DNA of 6,739 nucleotides from NCBI GenBank assembly GCA_024641465.1, contig JAHEDB010000122.1, positions 1 through 6,739 of the forward strand. Direction: 5' to 3'. Shown here one piece after another: positions 1 through 5,740 of the stretch (position 1 is its first letter; each line of letters begins with the position of its first letter). The DNA is from Chromatiales bacterium (GTDB lineage: Bacteria > Pseudomonadota > Gammaproteobacteria > UBA6429 > Thiohalophilaceae). The notes under the pieces are model-generated. The model had not been told where the DNA came from, searched no databases, and saw nothing but the letters and a program-made list of their open reading frames with translations. Both the position numbers and the translations under genes were made by a program.

Positions 1-505
1 CCTTACCCGTGCCCGATTCACCCAGGATCAGCACATTGGCCTCGGTATCGGCGACCTGTTCAATCAGTTTCCGCACATGGAGGATGGCCCGGCTATTACC
101 CACCAGGCTGCGAAACAACATCGGTGACGAACTGCCATCGCTGATCTTGCTCTCGCGATAGACCTCGGCCAGATGCAGGGCATGCACCAGTTGACGATGT
201 TTAAGCGGGGTCTGAATGGTGGTGACAATCAGTGAGGCCATTTCATTGGGCAGTTCTGACTTGTCGAGTCGCCGCGTGGCCAGCAAGATGGGCATCGAAT
301 CGCCTAATTGCTGCTTGACCGATTTCAGTTCCAGCAGGGTCTTTGCTGCATCGCTGGATTCGACCAGGATGACCAGTTCCGGCGCTTCTGTATTCGTCTG
401 CCATTGCTGATAATCGGCAGTGACAGAATCATAATCGATAAAATCAAGTAACAGGTGGATGGTTTTACGTTGTTGTTCATTTTCATCAATGAGCAAGACT
501 TGCAT
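1..505 (-). CDS. fleQ: FleQ/FlrA sigma-54-dependent flagellar master regulator (partial, N-terminal 168 residues)
   Basis: Enhancer-binding activator that drives sigma-54 flagellar promoters and, in Pseudomonas, responds to c-di-GMP. I translated the 168 codons by hand; the reading frame runs off the window edge without a stop. Residues 1-115 form a FleQ-type receiver domain beginning MQVLLIDENE. The acidic pair D7/E8 is present, but the phospho-acceptor position reads ELVILVES, with V48 where Asp is expected, as in other non-phosphorylated FleQ receivers. Residues 130-133 are LFRS, the segment used for c-di-GMP binding in P. aeruginosa FleQ, and residues 162-168 are GESGTGK, the Walker A of the AAA+ domain. 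The rest of the AAA+ domain and the HTH lie outside the window. The ATG at 505 has an AGGAA ribosome site at 513-517. The gene follows fliT on the same strand after 233 bp. An NtrC-like regulator of another pathway is unlikely given the receiver and the context. Confidence 0.93.
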   Translation of the reverse strand, partial: MQVLLIDENEQQRKTIHLLLDFIDYDSVTADYQQWQTNTEAPELVILVESSDAAKTLLELKSVKQQLGDSMPILLATRRLDKSELPNEMASLIVTTIQTPLKHRQLVHALHLAEVYRESKISDGSSSPMLFRSLVGNSRAILHVRKLIEQVADTEANVLILGESGTGK

Positions 506-577
506 ATTTCGGTTCCTGATACCCTGTGCTTCAATTTAATAACGGTATAGATGGTGGTTCGGCAGGCAGTACGAAGT

Positions 578-596
578 GTTGTACGCTAAATACAAC
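578..596. repeat. Inverted repeat GTTGTA-N7-TACAAC
   Basis: Perfect 6-bp arms (578-583 and 591-596) separated by 7 bases, between fliT and fleQ. If the candidate fleQ promoter is right, the repeat sits just downstream of the start site, a position suited to an operator or a 5'-leader hairpin. No known regulator's consensus was recognised. Confidence 0.4.
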
Positions 597-603
597 TAGG
601 GAA

Positions 604-632
604 AGACTAGACACAGACCCGGGATAAGTCAA
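604..632 (-). promoter_or_regulatory. Candidate sigma-70 promoter for fleQ
   Basis: On the minus strand TTGACT (627-632) is followed after 17 bases by TAGTCT (604-609). The -35 is good. The -10 keeps only T1, A2 and T6 of TATAAT. Transcription would begin near 597, giving a leader of about 90 bases before the fleQ ATG. I saw no correctly spaced sigma-54 site in this interval. Inferred by eye from sequence only. Confidence 0.3.
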
Positions 633-641
633 AATATTGTC
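628..641. promoter_or_regulatory. FleQ-box-like operator upstream of fleQ
   Basis: GTCAAAATATTGTC on the plus strand (GACAATATTTTGAC on the minus strand) matches 10 of 13 defined positions of the P. aeruginosa FleQ consensus GTCaNTAAAtTGAC, as I recall it, in either orientation. It overlaps the candidate -35 hexamer of the fleQ promoter, so binding could repress fleQ. The match is seen; the function is inferred. Confidence 0.35.
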
Positions 642-738
642 AGAGTTTTCTGCAAGGAATTGGGTTGGCCAACGGCCTGTTTTACAAGCTGTTCACCATT
701 ATGAGAAAAGCAAAGGCTAGAAAATTTTACGGGAATAC

Positions 739-1077
739 TCAGGCGAGGTTGCCAAGATAGGCATCGACGGCCCGTTTGCCCTGATTGAGCAGTTTCATTT
801 CACTCTTTAACGCCTCACGGGCCTGTTTGCCCAGCGCCATGGTCTGTTGATCCATTTCGATGATTTGCCGCAGGGTATCGGCAATCCTCGCCAGCCACAA
901 AGACAGGCCGGGATGCTTGAACAGGGTATCGAGCAGTACCGCCCGTTCCTGCTCCAGCTTGCCCAGCCCCTCCCAATCCGCCTGCTCGGCCAGCAGATAC
1001 ATCTGCTGGGTGCAGCTCAAGGCATGAGATGCATAGCTGTCGATGAGTTGCATGCTCACGTCATTCACTCCGGCCAC
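739..1077 (-). CDS. fliT: FliT-family flagellar export chaperone
   Basis: Small helical protein, 112 residues from the GTG at 1077, in the size range of FliT. FliT proteins are cytoplasmic chaperones that bind FliD and deliver it to the flagellar export gate. Visible family features are the pattern ADWEGL (33-38), LEQER (41-45), a mid-protein IIEMDQQ segment, and a Lys-rich last helix ending AVDAYLGNLA. The gene starts on the base after the fliS TGA, so translation is probably coupled to fliS. The start is uncertain: GTG at 1077 has no clear ribosome site, and GTG at 1068 or ATG at 1053 are alternatives that would remove 3 or 8 residues. FliT sequences diverge strongly; the call rests on the helical pattern plus position after fliD-fliS. 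No obvious intrinsic terminator follows the stop. Confidence 0.78.
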   Translation of the reverse strand: MAGVNDVSMQLIDSYASHALSCTQQMYLLAEQADWEGLGKLEQERAVLLDTLFKHPGLSLWLARIADTLRQIIEMDQQTMALGKQAREALKSEMKLLNQGKRAVDAYLGNLA

Positions 1078-1527
1078 TCATCGTTCGGAGACTGTAGAGA
1101 CCTTGGGGTCAACCGCCGCTTCCTTGCCTTGCTTGATGATACCGGGCAGGCCATCCCAGGCTGATTTGATGGTCAGCAACAACGAACTGACTTCATCCAG
1201 CAGCGCAAGGTCATTGTCCAGATTGGCGCGCAACAGGCGCCGGATCATATACTCATACATATCTTCAAGATTTTTTGCCACCTCACCACCATCATCCATG
1301 TTCAGGCTGGCGCGCAGCCCCTCGATGATGGAGATCGCCCAGCTGATATGCACGCCTTTATTGGAAATATCGCCACGGGCAAGATAACCCTTGGCGATGG
1401 CGATCTTTTCCAGGGCGCCATGCATCAACATCTGGATAAGGCGATGCGGGTCGGCTGCCTCGACGCCGGAGGCGATATTGATCTTGTTGTACTCATTGAC
1501 CGCATTGGTTAACTTGCCTGTACTCAT
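1078..1527 (-). CDS. fliS: FliS, flagellin-specific export chaperone
   Basis: Cytoplasmic chaperone that binds the disordered C-terminus of flagellin, prevents premature polymerisation and targets it to the FlhA export gate. The protein has 149 residues, slightly longer than the usual 120-135. The excess is a polar tail ending in TVSER. Family features: the N-terminal VNEYNKI with the conserved Tyr at 13, then DPHRLIQMLMHGALEKI (26-42), the typical first FliS helix, followed by the remaining all-helical bundle. The ATG at 1527 has a strong ribosome site AAGGTG (1533-1538), 5 bases before it. It follows fliD after 41 bases and abuts fliT, so the three are very probably one transcript from the sigma-54 promoter ahead of fliD. 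Confidence 0.95.
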   Translation of the reverse strand: MSTGKLTNAVNEYNKINIASGVEAADPHRLIQMLMHGALEKIAIAKGYLARGDISNKGVHISWAISIIEGLRASLNMDDGGEVAKNLEDMYEYMIRRLLRANLDNDLALLDEVSSLLLTIKSAWDGLPGIIKQGKEAAVDPKVSTVSER

Positions 1528-1568
1528 AACAACACCTTCTTACTGGTTGCGATTAATCCTGTTAACTT

Positions 1569-3593
1569 TTATCCCCTCGGCCTCCGTGCCCCGGGTAAAC
1601 CCGCCAACTGACCACTCAGAAACTGGCCAGTAGAATTCATCTTGCCTATCAAACCATCGAGTTCAGTAAACTGTTTGAGATACCGTTCTTCCGACTTATC
1701 GAGTTTTCGTTGCAACTGATGTCGTTGTTGATCAATATCACTCAGTCGTGCGTTATAACCCTCGGTCCTGGCGTCCATGGTGCCTTTTGATTCGAGATAG
1801 CTATTTATCAATTCATCCAGCACGACAGCCACACCCGTGGAATAAACAACCTTGCCTCTACGACCGGGCTCTCCCCCCATAAACTCCACTTTCAGGCCCT
1901 CGATGTCACCCTTGCCCGTCAGGACGTTGCCCTCTCCGAGCGTCCCGAAACTACCGATGGAGCCCTTGATATCCTTGCCCGGTTGTCCCATCCCCGGTGT
2001 CATCCCCAGATCCTCGATCAAATCGACATCGGCGCTCACCATCTCGATGGTCGAGCCGGCTCCCAGCCGCTCGGACACAAGAATAAGGCGCCGGTCATAA
2101 TAGCTGGTCCAGATTTTTGCTCCCTTCTGTACCAGATTGGCGTCCTGATTTACCTTTTCTTGAATCGCTTCCGCCATTTCATGGCCACTAAAATAATTGC
2201 CTGGATCGAGTTTAATGGTGCCGGTCTTTATCCCATCAACTTTAAGGATAAATTCGTCATTACTTTCATCGATATAGATGGGAAAGCTGTTGCGCCCCAG
2301 GCGCACGGCGGCATAACCACCCTTGGTCGGTTTTTGGAGTACATCAATGGGGTAAGTGCCTGATTGAGCCTTGTCGCCGGCGCCAAGATAATTTATCTGC
2401 GGGTCATCGGTCCTGCCGATTTTGGAAAACAGGTTGATAACCTCCTTGATATCATCATTAATCGCACGTTGTAACTTGGATTCATTGACCGATAACTTGC
2501 CACTCACCGCATCGGTGGTAATACCAACACCGGCCAGCGACTGGTATTTTTTATTGACGTTCGCAAAGGACATACTTACAGCGCGACGCACCTGATTAAT
2601 CACTGCGCGCACTGTCGCATCACCGTTGAGGGGTCCGGCGATACGGGTTTCCGGATTAAACCCCGCCAGTTTTTCCACCGCCTCGATTAATTTATTGTGG
2701 CCGTCGACAAAGGCCTTGATCTTGTCAACCACCTGCAGCTGATTCAGTTTCACCTCGATATCGGCCGAGCCGGTATCCTTCAGCGTCAGCGTTACACCTT
2801 TGATAACTTCGGTCACCTCATTCGAGGCGCTGGTCATATCCAGCCCATCAACCGACAGTTCAGCGTCCATGGCCGCACGCGACTCGACCATATTGCGGCC
2901 CTTACCATCGGGGTGGATTGGGTCAAATGACAACATGGACAGGCTGACCAGGTCCATATTGTCACCATCATCATCCTGCACACTGATGCGGATACTGTTT
3001 TCCGCCCCGGTGTGTTCTGAGTTTAGAATTAGCCGGTACTTGTCATCATCCTGAATGATGGTGGCCTTGAGGCCGATCTTGGCCTCATTGATACTTTTCT
3101 GGATGTCGCGGAGGGAGCTGCGCGCATCATCGATTTCGATGACATGCACTTCATGTTGCGGATTGGGGGTGAAGGTTTCTTCATCTTCATCATGCTTGCC
3201 GAACTGGATGCGCAAGGCGCCGGAACCGAGCGGGATAAAGTCGGATTCAAAACCGACCGAGATAAGCTGCTGGGACTGGGCCAGCTCGTCCACTTCTATT
3301 TCGTACTCACCTTCCTCGGCAAGATTGCTGGCCGATACCGTGACGACGCCCTCATCATCTGAGGTCGCCGACATAGACTGAAGGGATTCCATTTTCTGGA
3401 ATCCCTTCAGGGCAGACTGAAACTCGGACATAGTACCTTTAAGGGTGCCTATAGCCGATAAACCCTCCTGGAGTTTTGCCTCCTTACGATCGAGGCGCGT
3501 GCGGATTGGGTCACCTTCAGCATTGACCAGTTTCTCGACCAAACCAGGTACATCCAGCCCGGATCCAAACCCAGCAGATGAAATTGCCGCCAT
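1569..3593 (-). CDS. fliD: FliD, flagellar filament cap (hook-associated protein 2), long form
   Basis: Secreted protein that forms the cap at the filament tip and inserts flagellin subunits. Residues 1-105 are the conserved FliD N-domain (SSAGFGSGLDVPGLVEKLV, 5-23). Residues 240-395 and 545-674 form the FliD C-domain, with a terminal coiled coil from about 613 and the typical GLIGKMNSTGQFLSGQL (647-663). The protein has 674 residues, about 200 more than enteric or Pseudomonas FliD (about 470). Most of the excess is residues 396-543, which resemble residues 94-232 (see findings). The exposed first-module region 132-210 is very acidic (HDEDEE, QDDDGD). I see no cysteine, as is common in filament-axis proteins. 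The ATG at 3593 has an AAGGGG ribosome site at 3600-3605. It is preceded by its own sigma-54 promoter and followed by fliS 41 bases on. Codons 62-72 contain a perfect inverted repeat. Confidence 0.96.
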   Translation of the reverse strand: MAAISSAGFGSGLDVPGLVEKLVNAEGDPIRTRLDRKEAKLQEGLSAIGTLKGTMSEFQSALKGFQKMESLQSMSATSDDEGVVTVSASNLAEEGEYEIEVDELAQSQQLISVGFESDFIPLGSGALRIQFGKHDEDEETFTPNPQHEVHVIEIDDARSSLRDIQKSINEAKIGLKATIIQDDDKYRLILNSEHTGAENSIRISVQDDDGDNMDLVSLSMLSFDPIHPDGKGRNMVESRAAMDAELSVDGLDMTSASNEVTEVIKGVTLTLKDTGSADIEVKLNQLQVVDKIKAFVDGHNKLIEAVEKLAGFNPETRIAGPLNGDATVRAVINQVRRAVSMSFANVNKKYQSLAGVGITTDAVSGKLSVNESKLQRAINDDIKEVINLFSKIGRTDDPQINYLGAGDKAQSGTYPIDVLQKPTKGGYAAVRLGRNSFPIYIDESNDEFILKVDGIKTGTIKLDPGNYFSGHEMAEAIQEKVNQDANLVQKGAKIWTSYYDRRLILVSERLGAGSTIEMVSADVDLIEDLGMTPGMGQPGKDIKGSIGSFGTLGEGNVLTGKGDIEGLKVEFMGGEPGRRGKVVYSTGVAVVLDELINSYLESKGTMDARTEGYNARLSDIDQQRHQLQRKLDKSEERYLKQFTELDGLIGKMNSTGQFLSGQLAGLPGARRPRG
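3378..3410. repeat. Perfect 13-bp inverted repeat inside fliD
   Basis: CTGAAGGGATTCC (3378-3390), a 7-base loop (3391-3397), then GGAATCCCTTCAG (3398-3410). The pairing is exact over 13 bp. It lies about 180 bases into the fliD reading frame and encodes LKGFQKMESLQ. In mRNA it would fold into a stable hairpin. No T-run follows on either strand, so it is not an ordinary terminator. Confidence 0.9.
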
Positions 3594-3622
3594 TCAAAAC
3601 CCCTTGATTTATATACCAACTT

Positions 3623-3649
3623 GCTGAAAACCACTAAAAATCTTTCAGC
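3623..3649. repeat. Inverted repeat in the fliD leader
   Basis: GCTGAAA (3623-3629) and TTTCAGC (3643-3649), exact 7-bp arms with a 13-base loop. It lies between the predicted sigma-54 start site and the fliD ribosome site, so it would form a stem-loop in the fliD 5' leader. The arm sequence is AT-containing and only moderately stable; a role is not shown. Confidence 0.5.
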
Positions 3650-3664
3650 TATCATGGGTGCATA

Positions 3665-3680
3665 TGCAATTCCGGTACCA
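3665..3680 (-). promoter_or_regulatory. Sigma-54 (-24/-12) promoter of fliD-fliS-fliT
   Basis: The minus strand reads TGGTACCGGAATTGCA. Against the consensus TGGCACG-N4-TTGCA, the invariant GG and GC are exactly 10 bases apart, TTGCA is perfect, and only two bases of the -24 block differ. Transcription would start near 3654, about 60 bases before the fliD ATG and just past the flaG stop. Regulation of fliD by sigma-54 and FleQ is known in P. aeruginosa, which supports the call. Confidence 0.85.
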
Positions 3681-3687
3681 GTCACTC

Positions 3688-4089
3688 TCAGGCCTCGCCC
3701 TCGAGTAACATCCCTTTTGGCATATCGTCCAGCATTTCTTCCAAACGCCGTGCCAACGCCAGTACCTCTTCCTCGGGTATTTGTCGTACCACCTTGTTGG
3801 TCGATGAATCGACCACCCGGATGACGACTCTGCCCGTAGCATCATCTACATGAAAATTCAGATCCCGTTGCATGGTCTGTACATAATCCTTTAGTTCGCT
3901 GACAACCTTGTCAAGTTTTTCCCTGGAAACCTGTATCTGCTCGGCTATCAAGGCTTGCCGGGATTCGGCAACTTCTTGCCGGTCCTGGTAGACCCGTTTT
4001 GCCTCAGCAGACTCGACTGCGTTGACCTCATCTGCGCTACCACCGACCGCATTTTTGGAGGTTATGCCTGTAACACGTTCTATAGCCAT
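3688..4089 (-). CDS. flaG: FlaG family flagellar protein
   Basis: Small protein of 133 residues, found beside flagellin and fliD in polar flagellar loci. Its biochemical role is not settled; mutants in other species have altered filament length, and it is thought to influence filament assembly. The N-terminal 50 residues are low-conservation and polar. Residues 50-75 look helical, and the family core follows: LNFHVDD (77-83), then the strand GRVVIRVVDSSTNKV (86-100), then RQIPEEE (102-108), with a final helix. The ATG at 4089 is preceded by GAGGT (4096-4100), 6 bases away. The gene lies 69 bases after the flagellin stop with a stem-loop between them and no promoter that I can recognise, so it is probably reached by read-through from the flagellin promoter. 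fliD, downstream, has its own promoter. Confidence 0.93.
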   Translation of the reverse strand: MAIERVTGITSKNAVGGSADEVNAVESAEAKRVYQDRQEVAESRQALIAEQIQVSREKLDKVVSELKDYVQTMQRDLNFHVDDATGRVVIRVVDSSTNKVVRQIPEEEVLALARRLEEMLDDMPKGMLLEGEA

Positions 4090-4121
4090 AACGCCACCTC
4101 ATTGCGGTGCTGGGTATTAGA

Positions 4122-4150
4122 CAGAAGGGGTGGCTTAAACACCCCTCCTG
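4122..4150 (-). terminator. Stem-loop between flagellin and flaG (leaky terminator or 3' stabiliser)
   Basis: On the minus strand CAGGAGGGGTG (4140-4150) can pair with CACCCCTTCTG (4122-4132) across a 7-base loop: 11 pairs including one G-U, with a GC-rich centre. The downstream bases TCTAAT are not a good U-tract, so termination may be partial. Position directly after the flagellin stop fits an abundant-transcript 3' end with some read-through into flaG. Confidence 0.6.
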
Positions 4151-4158
4151 CTAAACGC

Positions 4159-5586
4159 TTACTGCAGCAAGGACAACACGTTCTGCGGAATCGAGTTGGC
4201 CTGGGCCAACATCGCCGTACCCGCTTGTTGCAGGATCTGGGTACGGGTCAATTCCGAGGTCTCAACCGCAAAGTCCGCATCACGAATACGTGACCGGGCG
4301 GCACTGAGGTTTTCAGAGTTGGTTGTCAAGTTGGCGATGGTGGAACCGAAGCGGCTTTGAATCGCACCAAACTTCGCCCGCTGGCCACTCACTGAAGAGA
4401 GTGCCGCATCGACAATCGCCAGGGCCGCGTTGGCGCCGTCCACCGAGCTGATGTCCATGGAGGCAACCGTCATCAGGTCAGAGGCATCGGTGCCGTTCAT
4501 CACGGCCTCGCCTTCCTTACCGACCACGCTGAAGGATTTCACGGAGTCATACATCACCTGACCGGTGATAACCATGCTATCCATCGTTTCATCGGCGGCA
4601 AGCGTCATACCGCCCACCATGACATCGCCGGAATTGGGGCTCTCGCCATCGCGCAGGGAGATGTTTTCACCCGTCGCACTGCGCAGCACGATGCCGGTGG
4701 CGTCATCCGAGACACGCGCGGTCACGCCGGTCAGACTGGACACGTCATTGAAGGCCGTTACGGCGGCCGACAGGCCATCGGTGGTGCTGACATTACTGAT
4801 CGAGAAGGCGATGTTCTTGTAGGATGGGTTGTCCGACATGATGTCCATCACATAGGCGCCGGTGTTGGAGAACTTCATATCGATCTCGGTATTGGCAAAC
4901 GAACGAATACCGGTATCGTCACCTTTGGCGTTGACCAGTTCGGCCACGCGCTTGGCGCTGTCGCCTTCGACCACCGAAATACGCTCCTGACCCAGATACC
5001 CGTTGAGGGTGATATCCTGGCCAGAGATACGCGGTGCATCGCCGGCGGTAGTTGCCGTACCATAGACACGGTTGTTACCGTACTGGTTGGTGCGGAAGTT
5101 GGCCGTGGTGGTGGCGATGGTCTGGTTGGCATTGGCGCCAACCTGATACACGGCGGTCCCGAAGGTGCCATCCAGCAGTTTCTGGCCGTTGAATTCCGCG
5201 CTGGTCGCGATACGATCCAGCTCAGAAACCAACTGCCCGACTTCGGCCTGGAGGGCCAAACGGTCAGAGGCCGAGTTCGTGGCGTTGGCGGACTGGATTG
5301 ACAGTTCGCGAATACGCTGTAAGTTATTACCCGCCTCACCCAGCGCACCTTCAGCCGTTTGCGACAATGAAATCGCATCGTTGGCGTTACGTGCCGCCTG
5401 GTTAAGGCCGCGGATCTGCGCGGTAAACCGCTCAGAAATCGCCAGACCCGCAGCATCGTCCTTCGCGCTGTTAATACGCAAACCGGACGATAAGCGCTGC
5501 AGAGAGACTCGCAATGATTCCTGAGATGTATTCAGGTTGCGCTGCGAGTTCAGCGACATAATGTTAGTGTTAATAATCTGAGGCAT
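4159..5586 (-). CDS. fliC: Flagellin, major filament subunit
   Basis: Secreted structural protein that polymerises into the filament. It has 475 residues. The N-terminal D0/D1 region (1 to about 165) is classic: MPQIINTNIMSLNSQRNL, LQRLSSGLRINSAKDDAAGL (29-48) and NLQRIRELSIQSAN (88-101). The last includes the stretch corresponding to the TLR5-recognised segment of Salmonella flagellin. The C-terminal D1/D0 (about 385-475) ends RTQILQQAGTAMLAQANSIPQ, then VLSLLQ. The middle (about 185-375) is the variable surface domain and carries two flagellin-IN-like stretches: GDSAKRVAELVNAKGDDTG (208-226) and LSAAVTAFNDVSSLTGVTAR (272-291). It is rich in methionine and has no cysteine. The ATG at 5586 has AGGAGAG (5594-5600), 7 bases upstream. 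A sigma-28 promoter lies about 115 bases upstream. The symbol could equally be flaA or flaB by local convention. Confidence 0.97.
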   Translation of the reverse strand: MPQIINTNIMSLNSQRNLNTSQESLRVSLQRLSSGLRINSAKDDAAGLAISERFTAQIRGLNQAARNANDAISLSQTAEGALGEAGNNLQRIRELSIQSANATNSASDRLALQAEVGQLVSELDRIATSAEFNGQKLLDGTFGTAVYQVGANANQTIATTTANFRTNQYGNNRVYGTATTAGDAPRISGQDITLNGYLGQERISVVEGDSAKRVAELVNAKGDDTGIRSFANTEIDMKFSNTGAYVMDIMSDNPSYKNIAFSISNVSTTDGLSAAVTAFNDVSSLTGVTARVSDDATGIVLRSATGENISLRDGESPNSGDVMVGGMTLAADETMDSMVITGQVMYDSVKSFSVVGKEGEAVMNGTDASDLMTVASMDISSVDGANAALAIVDAALSSVSGQRAKFGAIQSRFGSTIANLTTNSENLSAARSRIRDADFAVETSELTRTQILQQAGTAMLAQANSIPQNVLSLLQ

Positions 5587-5593
5587 TTTTGCA

Positions 5594-5605
5594 CTCTCCT
5601 GTATC
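5594..5605 (-). promoter_or_regulatory. Flagellin ribosome binding site overlapping a CsrA/RsmA-like motif
   Basis: The minus strand reads CGATACAGGAGAG just before the ATG. AGGAGAG is the ribosome site. The stretch ATACAGGA resembles the CsrA consensus RUACARGGAUGU around its GGA core but is one base short between ACA and GGA. CsrA control of flagellin mRNA over the ribosome site is known in Bacillus; here it is inference from motif position only. Confidence 0.35.
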
Positions 5606-5617
5606 GACCTGGCCCTG

Positions 5618-5638
5618 CGCAGTCACATTATTACTGCG
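5618..5638. repeat. Flagellin leader hairpin 2
   Basis: CGCAGT (5618-5623) and ACTGCG (5633-5638) are exact 6-bp arms with a 9-base loop. On the flagellin mRNA the stem would end about 31 bases before the start codon, just upstream of the ribosome site. It lies inside the leader predicted from the sigma-28 promoter. Confidence 0.5.
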
Positions 5639-5662
5639 GGCAAGGATTAAACCTAAGCGGAT

Positions 5663-5683
5663 ATACGCCTGAATCAGGCGCAT
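5663..5683. repeat. Flagellin leader hairpin 1
   Basis: The core CGCCT-GAATC-AGGCG (5666-5680) extends on the minus-strand RNA by a G-U, a U-A and an A-U pair to an 8-pair stem with a 5-base loop. It begins about 12 bases after the predicted start site, so it would be the 5'-terminal structure of the flagellin mRNA and could protect it from decay. Confidence 0.55.
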
Positions 5684-5701
5684 TCACCGCTCCCGGAATC
5701 A

Positions 5702-5728
5702 CTAGCGTCCGGGGGTTTTGAAACTTTA
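5702..5728 (-). promoter_or_regulatory. Sigma-28 (FliA) promoter of flagellin
   Basis: The minus strand has TAAAGTTT (5721-5728), an exact match to the FliA -35 box, then 11 bases, then GACGCTAG (5702-5709), which matches GCCGATAA at 5 of 8 positions including C3, G4, T6 and A7. Spacing is the canonical 11. Start site would be near 5695, giving a leader of about 110 bases. Class-late control of flagellin by FliA fits. Confidence 0.82.
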
Positions 5729-5740
5729 TGGCGGGGGAGG

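Noticed and set aside
650..674. Sigma-54-like sequence TTGGCC...TTGC upstream of fleQ on the minus strand
   Set aside because: The distance between GG and GC is much longer than the required 10 bases.
663..674. Palindrome GTTGGCCAAC as a fliT terminator
   Set aside because: No loop and no following T-run; as a 10-bp self-complementary word it may be chance.
847..1387. Plus-strand open frames across fliS and fliT
   Set aside because: Antisense to two well-supported genes with good context; composition looks like reverse-complement coding.
1983..2363. Plus-strand open frames inside fliD (this one and several others at 1852-3381)
   Set aside because: They are antisense shadows of the fliD codons, with no ribosome site and no recognisable family.
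3378..3410. Invertible segment or recombinase site at the fliD inverted repeat
   Set aside because: The arms enclose only 7 bases and no recombinase gene is present; inversion would barely change the sequence, so a hairpin role is the simpler reading.
3645..3845. Minus-strand open frames across the flaG end and the flaG-fliD gap (also 3449-3685)
   Set aside because: Out of frame with FlaG and FliD, and they cross the sigma-54 promoter and fliD start; no family resemblance.
4875..5456. Open frame of 193 codons on the minus strand within flagellin
   Set aside because: Out of frame with flagellin, with an Arg/Pro/Ser-rich composition typical of a shifted frame; the overlapping flagellin frame is unmistakable.
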